Below are positions 1 through 6,938 of a DNA stretch of 51,274 nucleotides, piece after piece. This DNA comes from Chloroflexota bacterium (GTDB lineage: Bacteria > Chloroflexota > Anaerolineae > Aggregatilineales > J027): contig JABFGB010000034.1 of NCBI GenBank assembly GCA_013112715.1, positions 1 through 51,274 of the forward strand, read 5' to 3'. The notes below the pieces were generated by a model. The model had not been told where the DNA came from. It searched no databases and was given only the letters and a program-made list of their open reading frames with translations. The first letter of the stretch is position 1, and each line of letters begins with the position of its first letter. A program made the translations under genes and the position numbers.

Positions 1-118
<118 letters not shown>

Positions 119-188
119 CACATCCACTCCCTTCCCTCTCCCCTTCCTCCCCCGTCGTTGTGTTTATATACCCCAACAGATAAAAACT

Positions 189-217
189 AAAAAACCCGCC
201 GATTGATACCAGCGGGC
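189..217 (-). terminator. Intrinsic terminator for rsfS
   Basis: Read on the minus strand, CCCGC and GCGGG arms (plus 212-216 and 195-199) form a GC-rich stem followed by TTTTTTAG. It lies 28 nt past the rsfS stop and faces the 5S gene, so it separates the convergent transcripts. Confidence 0.7.
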
Positions 218-244
218 CACTCATATCTCCTCATCGAGACGCGC

Positions 245-619
245 TTATTTGACGCGCAGCAGGACTTTTCCTTTGCTCCATAACCCTTCAAGATCATAGT
301 AATCGCGCTGATCTTCCGTGAAGACGTGGACGACAATATCGCCATAATCTACCAACACCCAGCCACCTTCTGGATTGCCTTCGATGCGTGCTCCCCGCAG
401 GTCATGTTTTTCCTTCATGCCTTGGCTGATTTTCTCGATAATCGCCTTCAGTTGGCGGTCGCTGTTACCCGTACAGATGATGAAAAAATCGGTGATGACG
501 GTTACATCACGTAAATCGAGCAGTACCACGTCCTCGCCTTTGACATCGGAAATGATGTCCACAATGGCACGGGCATAGTCTAAGGTGGTCATCTGTGCGT
601 TGTTTTGGTTCTCACTCAT
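245..619 (-). CDS. rsfS: Ribosomal silencing factor RsfS (Iojap family)
   Basis: A 124-residue protein of the RsfS/Iojap family, which binds ribosomal protein uL14 on the 50S subunit and blocks subunit joining when nutrients are short. Family features visible: the VLLDLRDVTVITDFFIICTG segment (residues 32-51), GNSDRQLKAI just after it, and the C-terminal EGNPEGGWVLVDYGDIVVHVF block (one of the most conserved in the family, residues 80-100). Length is normal for the family. The ATG follows a GAGG about 12 nt upstream, and the gene starts directly after the stop of the upstream thpR gene on the same strand, so the two are probably co-transcribed and translationally coupled. It ends at a clear intrinsic terminator. 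Confidence 0.95.
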   Translation of the reverse strand: MSENQNNAQMTTLDYARAIVDIISDVKGEDVVLLDLRDVTVITDFFIICTGNSDRQLKAIIEKISQGMKEKHDLRGARIEGNPEGGWVLVDYGDIVVHVFTEDQRDYYDLEGLWSKGKVLLRVK

Positions 620-1216
620 CTAGCTATTTAGCCTCTTTTCTGCAATACATGTATATAGTGGGCCTTCGGGCCGCAAGTCACTCCGCATGAGCCGCACGGA
701 TTCGCAAGGCCAATCGCCCAATTTACCGATATTGATGCCCTGCGCGGCTTGACCAATTTTGCCGATAATGGGCTTGGCGAGATCACGCTTGACCCGCCCT
801 AATGTCAGATGCGGGCTAAATTCGCGGTCTTCGGTGGGATAGCCGAGTGGGGCGATTTGATGCTCAATGCTGTCCCGCAGACGGCGCAGGTGATTATTTG
901 GCGAATTTAAGCCGATCCACAGCACATTTGGACGCGAAAAATTGGGAAAACAGCCGAGATTGGCGACCTCAACTGAAAATGGCGAATGCCCTGCAACGGC
1001 GGCCTGCAAGCCACTTTCGATGGCGCTGATTTGCCGGATGGAGACATCCCCCAGAAATTTCAGGGTTAGGTGCATATTGTCTGGCTGCACCCATTTGACG
1101 GTGTTGGCGGGAACGGCTTGTTGCAGCGCTTTTAGCGTACTCTGCAAGGCAGGGCGGAGGGTAGAGGGGGCAGGGGGAAGTTCAATGGCAATAAACAGCC
1201 GATAGGTTTCCGACAC
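620..1216 (-). CDS. thpR: RNA 2',3'-cyclic phosphodiesterase (LigT/ThpR, 2H family)
   Basis: A 198-residue 2H phosphoesterase. Both HxTx signatures are present: HLTLKFLG with His49 and HLTLGRVK with His136, the two catalytic histidines of this fold. Family members open 2',3'-cyclic phosphates on RNA ends and can reversibly ligate tRNA halves in vitro. The start is GTG with a GAGGAG Shine-Dalgarno 6-7 nt upstream, and the N-terminus SETYRLFIAIELP matches the usual FIAI(E/D) opening strand. It sits immediately upstream of rsfS with no gap. The physiological substrate in bacteria is not settled. Confidence 0.93.
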   Translation of the reverse strand: MSETYRLFIAIELPPAPSTLRPALQSTLKALQQAVPANTVKWVQPDNMHLTLKFLGDVSIRQISAIESGLQAAVAGHSPFSVEVANLGCFPNFSRPNVLWIGLNSPNNHLRRLRDSIEHQIAPLGYPTEDREFSPHLTLGRVKRDLAKPIIGKIGQAAQGINIGKLGDWPCESVRLMRSDLRPEGPLYTCIAEKRLNS

Positions 1217-1521
1217 AATTTCTCCTCACCAGACAACGATTAGGCTTATTATACTGCGATTATGGCCTGAAGTGAAGCAGCGGTATTCAGTATATTTAGA
1301 TACTGCCGATTACTATTGAAATATGATAATCCATTGTTATGGACGGTATAGAATAGGGATTAGCTTCAGCAGTGAAACGGGGTGCACTTGTCAAGTGATG
1401 TCATCGGTTATGGAAGAGAGCCATATTTGTCCGTTAGGCGATGCGATTTTTGCTATGCTATTGGCAACGACCTGCTCCGTCGTTGAACGGGGCTTTCACA
1501 AAGCTAACAGAGCATAGGTCA

Positions 1522-1552
1522 GGAGGGGTCACAGATCCCTCCCTACAGCAGA
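1522..1552. repeat. 31-nt palindromic repeat, copy 1
   Basis: GGAGGGGTC, loop ACA, then GATCCCTCC form a 9-bp hairpin (one G-U pair), followed by CTACAGCAGA. A second copy in the same orientation lies at 4423-4453, differing at 3 of 31 positions. It looks like a REP-type intergenic repeat. Function unknown. Confidence 0.7.
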
Positions 1553-1605
1553 CCCACGCGGTTATTCGTATCGCTGAGTTTTCCAATAGATTTTTGATAA
1601 ATGTC

Positions 1606-1614
1606 TGTTATAAT
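1606..1614 (+). promoter_or_regulatory. Extended -10 promoter of tmRNA
   Basis: TGT-TATAAT is an extended -10 element (TGn plus a consensus TATAAT hexamer) ending 12 nt before the mature 5' end of the tmRNA. No good -35 lies at 16-18 bp, which is typical of extended -10 promoters. A short 5' leader would then be removed by RNase P. Confidence 0.6.
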
Positions 1615-1626
1615 GATTCTACACAG

Positions 1627-2016
1627 GGGAGCGAAATAGTTTCGATGTGAGAGGCTAGTTCTCGTGTTGCAAGTCGCGGAGCCTAATGCCGCGTTAACAA
1701 TGGGCAAAAAATTAGGTGCCAACAACACCAACACTGCTTACGCTCTCGCCGCTTAACCCGGCTTGACCTAAGCAGCTAACCCATAGAAGGTTAGCCGTCT
1801 GCCCCATCCGTCTCTATCCGGGTGGATTGGCGGGCGTCACCAAAGATAGCGTGCGGTAGGCTTGACACCGATACGAGCCGCCAAAGAAAGCATCGGTTAG
1901 TTGTCAGCATACCGCGTTGGCTCGGGCTACTGACAGCGAATGCAATAGGTCAACTAAACTTGTAGACATGCGGGGGCGGTCCTTGCAGACCCGATCGGCA
2001 GTGGTCGGCGCTTCCA
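1627..2016 (+). ncRNA. ssrA: Transfer-messenger RNA (tmRNA)
   Basis: Rescues stalled ribosomes by acting as tRNA-Ala and then as a short mRNA. Acceptor strands GGGAGCG (1627-1633) and CGCTTCC (2009-2015) pair over seven base pairs with G-U at the third pair, the alanine identity element, and A2016 is the discriminator; CCA is not encoded. The tag frame runs 1718-1756: GCC resume codon, reading ANNTNTAYALAA then TAA, after the expected ...TTAGGT context. The YALAA end is the ClpXP/FtsH degron. Sequences just before the 3' tRNA part (caactaaacttgtaga) are typical of tmRNA. Odd point: the T-arm region at 1991-2008 pairs as CCGATC/GGTCGG with a GGCAGT loop instead of the conserved TTCRANT loop. 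Overall identity is certain; the T-arm needs checking. Confidence 0.95.
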
Positions 2017-2026
2017 AATATTTTTG

Positions 2027-2070
2027 AAATAGCTCTACTAGGAATACTTGGTGGGGCTATTTTCTTTTCT
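2027..2070 (+). terminator. Intrinsic terminator of tmRNA
   Basis: AAATAGCTCTAC (2027-2038) pairs with GTGGGGCTATTT (2051-2062) over 12 bp with two G-U pairs, followed by a T-rich run TTCTTTTCTT. It overlaps the stop codon of the convergent gene and may terminate both directions. Confidence 0.75.
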
Positions 2071-3067
2071 TATTCTTTGGATTGCTTCTATTTGAGGGCG
2101 TTTTTGGGATACTTGGATTAACTTGTTGCCCTTGTATGGGAATTTGCTGCTGAATAATCATATTGATTAACGCTTCATGTTTATTGTTTTCAAAAATCTT
2201 AAAGGCGCCAGTACCATCAAATGTTAGCATTAGAGATGTGTATAAGTCCCTGATTGCCTCATGTAACTTTTTATCTTCTCTCATATCCAAAATATTAACT
2301 CCCCTTTCACGCAGATCGGCAATTCCAATACGGCGTGCATGAGAGTGAAAATGGTTATGATCATTGAGATATCTAGCAATCTCTTTCGCTTTTGTAGAAG
2401 CCTCTTGTTCTCCTGCGAACATATATTTTTCTAGCCATTTAGATACTAAACTTTCAGCTAATGCTAGATGGTTATCACACTCCGCAAGCAATGATGGACC
2501 ATATACACGCAGTATTGGTACCCAGCTCGGCAATTTAGTTGGGTCTTTATTAACTTCCGTTTGTGCTCGTTCAAACTGATCTTTGATTGCTTGTGCAGGG
2601 GCAGCAACCAATCGCCCATCGAGGTTCAATATCATTTGTGGGTCGGTTGGCCCTAGTTCCGATCTCTCATCCATGAGAATTTGGTTTCCTGACATCGCCA
2701 ACATTGTGGCCGCGCTTTTGGCGCAATTTGGGACGATAAATCGGATATCTGAAAATCTATCCCGCAAAAGATCAACAATAGATTCAGTCGCTTCAGCAGA
2801 ACCACCTGGGCTATGCAATAATATGTCTAATTGGTCTCCTTCTAAGTTTCGAGTTACTTCCTCGAAACCATCTTTGTCCATTAGTGATATATGTTGAGAA
2901 CCTAAAAGTTGGGATTTTATTGGGTTAGTAAAATCTACAGCATAAATTACAAGATTTCGACCCGTGACGGCGCATACAGTATCAATTTTCTGCCTACGGA
3001 CAATATCATACGCATCTGGCTTGTTTAGGGTTTTAATTTCTCTACTGATGCTGTCCCACGTGCTCAT
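2057..3067 (-). CDS. SDH-type serine protease, ClpP/crotonase fold (serine dehydrogenase proteinase family)
   Basis: A 336-residue cytosolic protein of the SDH_sah family (PF01972), related in fold to ClpP and SppA. Visible signatures: LLHSPGGSAEATESI (residues 83-97, oxyanion-hole glycines), PNCAKSAATMLAMSG with probable nucleophile Ser118, and DERSELGPTDPQM (133-145), all matching the family pattern. No signal peptide or membrane segment is visible, unlike SppA. The C-terminal 25 residues are basic and low complexity (NPKNKKRK). The gene overlaps by 26 nt the end of a small upstream gene on the same strand, suggesting a coupled pair. It lies directly behind tmRNA and is more AT-rich than the housekeeping genes around it, consistent with acquired DNA. 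The biological substrate of this family is unknown. Confidence 0.85.
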   Translation of the reverse strand: MSTWDSISREIKTLNKPDAYDIVRRQKIDTVCAVTGRNLVIYAVDFTNPIKSQLLGSQHISLMDKDGFEEVTRNLEGDQLDILLHSPGGSAEATESIVDLLRDRFSDIRFIVPNCAKSAATMLAMSGNQILMDERSELGPTDPQMILNLDGRLVAAPAQAIKDQFERAQTEVNKDPTKLPSWVPILRVYGPSLLAECDNHLALAESLVSKWLEKYMFAGEQEASTKAKEIARYLNDHNHFHSHARRIGIADLRERGVNILDMREDKKLHEAIRDLYTSLMLTFDGTGAFKIFENNKHEALINMIIQQQIPIQGQQVNPSIPKTPSNRSNPKNKKRK

Positions 3068-3260
3068 TCGTTTTAGGGTCTTCCTTTACCGTTGAATTGC
3101 TTAAATAAGTAGCCGGTAATCCTAATGAGTTGATAGCTGCTTGGTATTGAGCCATCGTTAATCCAAAGAGACGCATAGCTTCAACAATCTTTGGATTATC
3201 ATCTTCAAATAACTGCAATTGTTCCTCAAGGCTTTGCGATTTTGGGGATAGATTTCTCAT
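3042..3260 (-). CDS. Small hypothetical protein, partner of SDH protease
   Basis: A 72-residue protein of unknown function. The chosen ATG has a strong GGAGGT Shine-Dalgarno 5 nt upstream; longer versions lack one. The sequence is predicted mostly helical, with an acidic first half (SLEEQLQLFEDDNPKIVEAM) followed by RLFGLTMAQYQAAINSLG, and a polar tail. No domain recognised. Its last 26 nt overlap the start of the downstream SDH-type protease, so the two are very likely co-translated, and it may be an adaptor, inhibitor or substrate of that protease (inference only). Upstream on the minus strand is AT-rich sequence suitable for a promoter. Confidence 0.7.
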   Translation of the reverse strand: MRNLSPKSQSLEEQLQLFEDDNPKIVEAMRLFGLTMAQYQAAINSLGLPATYLSNSTVKEDPKTNEHVGQHQ

Positions 3261-3340
3261 AGCAACCTCCATTTGGTGTGTATATTGTACTCTACAATAG
3301 TTATTGTTGTATATAGGACATGTTATAGATTTAATAAAAA

Positions 3341-3445
3341 TCAAGATGCATTTACATCGTCAATAGTATTTCTTAGATTGACGGCGGCGTGTTTGGCATC
3401 ACTGCCAAAGGGACATTTGTAAAATTGATTCTAATAGACAACCCA
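3341..3445 (-). pseudogene. Relic of the C-terminus of a TPR membrane protein
   Basis: Read on the minus strand, 34 codons plus stop align end to end with the C-terminus of the TPR protein encoded at 4465-6708. The relic reads WVVY-stop-NQFYKCPFGSDAK, then HAAVNLRNTIDDVNAS and TGA; the intact gene reads WIVYW-NQFYEYPFGRDAE, then RAALNLRNQIEDAATS and stop. About 21 of 34 positions are identical. One Trp codon has become TAG, and homology stops upstream of 3445, so the copy is dead. It marks an old duplication of this gene end; the homing endonuclease gene lies between relic and intact copy. Confidence 0.8.
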
Positions 3446-3499
3446 CTAATTGACAAAGAGAAAAAAGCGGGATAGGCTCATTATCGGATTTTGAAAAGG

Positions 3500-3530
3500 G
3501 CACTCTGAGTGTTTACGGCACTCAGAGCGC
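3500..3530. repeat. Hairpin upstream of the LAGLIDADG gene
   Basis: CTCTGAGTG (3503-3511) and CACTCAGAG (3519-3527) form a perfect 9-bp stem with loop TTTACGG, extended by two further pairs after one mismatch. It ends 46 nt before the endonuclease ATG and has no U-tract. It could be a leader structure or part of a binding site; function unknown. Confidence 0.5.
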
Positions 3531-3576
3531 AGAAACCAATCGCAGGTAGCAATTAGCTCTGAAAGGATTATATAAC

Positions 3577-4419
3577 ATGGCGAGTGGGCCAAGAATATCG
3601 GATTCCAAAGATTTGTATTGGTTGGCGGGGTTGTTGGAGGGTGAAGGGTCTTTTTTGAAGCCAAGACCGAGTACCCCGACAATTCCAAGAATTACTATCG
3701 AAATGTCTGATAAAGATGTGATTGAAAGGGTGGCTTACATTTTTGGCGTGAATTATATTTACCATCGAGAGGCCAAAGGCAAACGTCACAAAGACCTTTA
3801 TGGCGTTGCCAGTGCCGCTAAAAATGCTGTCAAAATTATGCAAGCCATATATCCAATAATGGGTGAACGGCGAAGACAACAGATAAATGAAGCAACTAAT
3901 GGGAAAGCAATTAATGAATACCCTATTGACTCTGATTTGGGTATTTACTGGCTCGCCGGATTATTGGAAGCAGAAGGGTCATTTATGAAGGGGATACCTT
4001 CTGCACCTAATAAACCTTCAATGAAAATTCAAACTACGGATTATGATATTGCACAACGGGTGGGAGATATTTTTCAGGCGAAGGTCATGGGGCCATACAC
4101 ACGAAAGGAGTGGGCGGTTGAATACAAGCCCTTTTATATCGTTACCAAACGTAGCCGCCCCGCTATCCAATTTATGCAGCAAATTCGCCCGATGATGGGA
4201 GAGCGGCGACAAGGGCAAATTGATGCGGCGATTGGGTCGTATGTGGATAAGCGTGGGCCAAATCATCCGAATGTCAAATTGACGGTTGAGCAGGTGCGGG
4301 AAATTCGACGGCGTTTGGCTGAAGGCGAGAGGCTAACGAAATTAGCCACCGAATTTGCTGTTGATAAAGGACTTATCTGGCAGATTAAAGCGCGGCGGGC
4401 GTGGAAAGATGTTGAATAA
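3577..4419 (+). CDS. LAGLIDADG homing endonuclease with C-terminal helix-turn-helix
   Basis: A 280-residue monomeric homing endonuclease. Two LAGLIDADG motifs are visible, LYWLAGLLEGEGSF (residues 13-26) and IYWLAGLLEAEGSF (about 122-136), each with the catalytic acidic residue before the final Gly. The two halves are clear internal repeats, each ending in a similar block (KIMQAIYPIMGERRRQQI and QFMQQIRPMMGERRQGQI). Residues about 228-278 form a helix-turn-helix-like tail (KLTVEQVREIRRRLAEG, then LTKLATEFAVDKGLIWQIK), as seen in DNA-binding extensions of such enzymes. The Shine-Dalgarno GAAAGGA lies 8-9 nt before ATG. No intron core was recognised around it, so it appears free-standing. Frame is intact, suggesting recent activity. 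It is flanked by a duplicated TPR gene end and by a palindromic repeat. Confidence 0.9.
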   Translation: MASGPRISDSKDLYWLAGLLEGEGSFLKPRPSTPTIPRITIEMSDKDVIERVAYIFGVNYIYHREAKGKRHKDLYGVASAAKNAVKIMQAIYPIMGERRRQQINEATNGKAINEYPIDSDLGIYWLAGLLEAEGSFMKGIPSAPNKPSMKIQTTDYDIAQRVGDIFQAKVMGPYTRKEWAVEYKPFYIVTKRSRPAIQFMQQIRPMMGERRQGQIDAAIGSYVDKRGPNHPNVKLTVEQVREIRRRLAEGERLTKLATEFAVDKGLIWQIKARRAWKDVE

Positions 4420-4422
4420 AAC

Positions 4423-4453
4423 GGAGGGGTCACAGACCCCTCCCTACGGAAGA
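4423..4453. repeat. 31-nt palindromic repeat, copy 2
   Basis: GGAGGGGTC, loop ACA, GACCCCTCC form a perfect 9-bp hairpin followed by CTACGGAAGA. It matches the copy at 1522-1552 at 28 of 31 positions in the same orientation. It starts 3 nt past the endonuclease stop and may also serve as a 3' end structure for that gene. Confidence 0.75.
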
Positions 4454-4464
4454 TCAGGTTGTTA

Positions 4465-6708
4465 TTATGAGGTGGCGGCATCCTCGATTTGGTTACGCAG
4501 GTTGAGGGCGGCGCGTTCAGCATCGCGGCCAAAGGGATATTCATAGAATTGATTCCAGTAGACAATCCACGAATAGGCTTCAAGGGCCTGCTCTGGTTCT
4601 TCTAATTCATTCAACACCCGCGCCAATAGATAATAATCTTCGGCAGTCTCACGCACGGCAAGGGCGGATTGGACGGTTTGGCGGATCGCTTGAAGGGCCG
4701 TCCGGCGATTGGAGGCGCTAATGGTGGTGTTTTCCAACAGTTGGGCAAATTCGGCTTCGGCACGATAGATGCGGGCTTGGGCTTGCTGGTCGGGCGTGAG
4801 GGTTGCCACAAAATCGGGGGTTAGCAGATCGTTCAAAACGGCTGGGAAATCGCATTCGATATCGCTGGAGGTATATTGGCAGGTCTGGCTGAGAATTTGG
4901 GCCTTTTGCAAAATCAAATCGCTGCGGGTCGGATTTTCGGTTAGCAGAGTATCCAGATCATTCAACAGCACAGGATAGCGGCGCAGTTCTTTGGCGGCTT
5001 GGGCGTGGAGTTCGACCCATGTCAGATTATCGGGTTCGAATGACATCAAGGTTTCCAGATCATCAAAGGCGGCGGGCCAATTGAGACGCTGTTGGTAAAT
5101 ACGGGCGCGGAGGGCATAGGCTTCGATAATGGCGGGCCGCTCGGTTTCGGGCAGGTCATCGGCGTTCTCTATGACGCGATTAATGGTGAAGATGGCGCGA
5201 TCCACATTGCCTTCTTGCAAACGGGCCTCAGCCAATAAAATGTAGCCGTCGGGATCGCCGGCATAGAACAATAAATACTCTTCGGCAGCGATGGCCGCGC
5301 GACCATAACGTAGCAGGCGTTCCTGACCACTGGCAAGGCTGGCGAGACTGAGATAGGCCTCAGCACGCAGCCGCAGCACTTTTTCGGAAGCGGGGTCAAC
5401 AGTTTTGGCACGGGCCAGATAGACCAACGCTTCTTCGGCATTGCCACGTGATAATTCAACTTCAGCGCGGGTCAGCAACAAATTGACGCTGGCAGGATAA
5501 ATCTCCAACCCCTGTGTTAAAACACTGATGGCGCGGTTGTAGGATTGGGTGAGGCCAAGTTGGGAGGCCTGTACCAAATAAATGCGGGCCAGCATATCAT
5601 AGGCTTTTTCAAGACGTCTATCGCCTTCAAGCGCTTGGCTGCACTGCTGGGTGCCGTCATCGAGCAGACTGGCATCGGGGGAAGCGGGGTCGGAAATGGC
5701 CTGATAATAATCCACCACGCAGAGACCTGTATAGAGCAGGGGCGAATCTTCGCAGGTGGCAAAGTTGGGGACACGCTCACGATCAAGGGCGTCTTCTAAT
5801 AATTCGCGGGCTTGCTGTAAGTTAAAGCGCCCACCTTGCTCCGCGAGCGAAATGGCCTCGTAATAATAGGTTTCGGGGAAACAGGCGCTGGGTTGGGCGG
5901 TGCGTTCATTGGCAGAGATGGTGGCGAGATGGTCATAATCGCCGATGGAATAATAGGCTACCGCCGTTTGCATTTGGAAATTAATTGAGTTGTTAAACTC
6001 CGGGTAGACGGCAGTCGGTGTCCCACCATAGATATTGCCGACGGGCAAATCTTGAGGAACGGGGACGGGTGTTTCAGGATCAACCGAATCCGGCGTGGGC
6101 GTGTTGGGAATACCGGGGGTGGCCGTCGCGGTGTTGGTGGGGGTATGGCTAGGGGTGGCAGAGGCACGAACGTCGGCTTCTCTCTCACGGGTCAGGTCAA
6201 TGGTTAGGGCAATGGCGACGATAGCAACAATCAACAGGGCAGCAACCCCGGCAGCGATGACATAGGCCGAACGGCGCACCGTCCGAGCGGTAGATTCACC
6301 ATAACGCCGTTTGTTTTTCTGCACCCACTCGATTTCCAAAATGGTGCTTGGTTCGGGATTGTAGGTGCGTAGAAATTCATCCACCGAGGCTTGGATTTTG
6401 TTTAATTTTTCGGGGGGGATGACCGGAACGGCAGGCGGTTGGGCAGCTTGCTGTTCGGGCGCGACCCCCAATGCCTGTAAACCTTTGATGGCGAGTTCAC
6501 TTTGTGGATTAATGCTCAAAATTTGTTTGAGGCAAAAGATACGTTCTTTGTCATCTTTCGCCACGCTGCTTAACCAGAGCCAGATGGTTTCGTTACGCGG
6601 GTCAATTTTGACGGCCTGCTGCAAAATTTGGCGGGCCTGATCTTTTTGACCGGCTTTAGCGGCGGCGATGCCCTGCTGCAAAAGTTGTTTAACGCGATCT
6701 TGAGCCAT
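4465..6708 (-). CDS. Membrane-anchored TPR repeat protein
   Basis: About 747 residues from the chosen ATG (MAQDRVKQLL), which has AGGGG 5-6 nt upstream; a 31-residue longer form starts without a Shine-Dalgarno. Order of parts: cytoplasmic N-terminal TPR unit (AAKAGQKDQARQILQQAV, then DPRNETIWLWLSSV) over about 90 residues; a Pro/Gln-rich stretch; one membrane segment (AAGVAALLIVAIVAIALTI, near residue 155); a Thr/Pro linker (TPSHTPTNTATATPGIPNTP); then about 500 residues of exported TPR-like repeats. Such proteins are common in Chloroflexota and probably scaffold envelope complexes; the role here is unknown. It is divergently transcribed from the MutS-like gene. A dead copy of its last 34 codons lies at 3341-3445. 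Confidence 0.85.
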   Translation of the reverse strand: MAQDRVKQLLQQGIAAAKAGQKDQARQILQQAVKIDPRNETIWLWLSSVAKDDKERIFCLKQILSINPQSELAIKGLQALGVAPEQQAAQPPAVPVIPPEKLNKIQASVDEFLRTYNPEPSTILEIEWVQKNKRRYGESTARTVRRSAYVIAAGVAALLIVAIVAIALTIDLTREREADVRASATPSHTPTNTATATPGIPNTPTPDSVDPETPVPVPQDLPVGNIYGGTPTAVYPEFNNSINFQMQTAVAYYSIGDYDHLATISANERTAQPSACFPETYYYEAISLAEQGGRFNLQQARELLEDALDRERVPNFATCEDSPLLYTGLCVVDYYQAISDPASPDASLLDDGTQQCSQALEGDRRLEKAYDMLARIYLVQASQLGLTQSYNRAISVLTQGLEIYPASVNLLLTRAEVELSRGNAEEALVYLARAKTVDPASEKVLRLRAEAYLSLASLASGQERLLRYGRAAIAAEEYLLFYAGDPDGYILLAEARLQEGNVDRAIFTINRVIENADDLPETERPAIIEAYALRARIYQQRLNWPAAFDDLETLMSFEPDNLTWVELHAQAAKELRRYPVLLNDLDTLLTENPTRSDLILQKAQILSQTCQYTSSDIECDFPAVLNDLLTPDFVATLTPDQQAQARIYRAEAEFAQLLENTTISASNRRTALQAIRQTVQSALAVRETAEDYYLLARVLNELEEPEQALEAYSWIVYWNQFYEYPFGRDAERAALNLRNQIEDAATS

Positions 6709-6869
6709 AGCGCCCCTACCCGTGTAATTTTTTGAATGATGGCAAAAGGGAAGCATATAAGAATATATAAACTTCACCCCCCATTGTACAACAGCCCCCA
6801 TGAGACAACAATTTTATGCGGGTATACTAGCGGGGTGGGTTATTTTTCGTAAGAAATCCCCACCCCCGA

Positions 6870-6894
6870 CCCCTCCCCACCGAGTGGAGAGGGG
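6870..6894. repeat. GC-rich intergenic hairpin
   Basis: CCCCTCCCCA (6870-6879) and TGGAGAGGGG (6885-6894) pair over 10 positions with one mismatch around a CCGAG loop. It lies between the divergent TPR and MutS-like genes and resembles the C-run/G-run hairpin at 10218-10241. REP-like element; function unknown. Confidence 0.45.
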
Positions 6895-6938
6895 AGAAGG
6901 CATAGTTTGATATTTTGGCAAGGATAAAGGACAGAAAT

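Larger units (their letters stand above)
1217..1626. other. Intergenic region upstream of tmRNA
   Basis: About 410 bases without a convincing gene. It holds the upstream signals of thpR (minus), one copy of a 31-nt palindromic repeat at 1522-1552, and the tmRNA promoter near 1606-1614. Short open frames at 1323-1650 lack a Shine-Dalgarno and show no recognisable protein. Confidence 0.6.

Noticed and set aside
3446..3688. 80-codon minus-strand frame overlapping the start of the endonuclease
   Set aside because: Not homologous to the TPR gene beyond 3445, overlaps a clear coding region in the other direction and has no start signal.
1996..4465. Group I intron interrupting the tmRNA T-loop, with the LAGLIDADG gene as its homing endonuclease
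   Set aside because: The 3' acceptor strand CGCTTCC directly follows at 2009-2015 and pairs fully with the 5' strand, a terminator follows, an opposite-strand gene lies between tmRNA and the endonuclease, and no intron core or second 3' exon was found.
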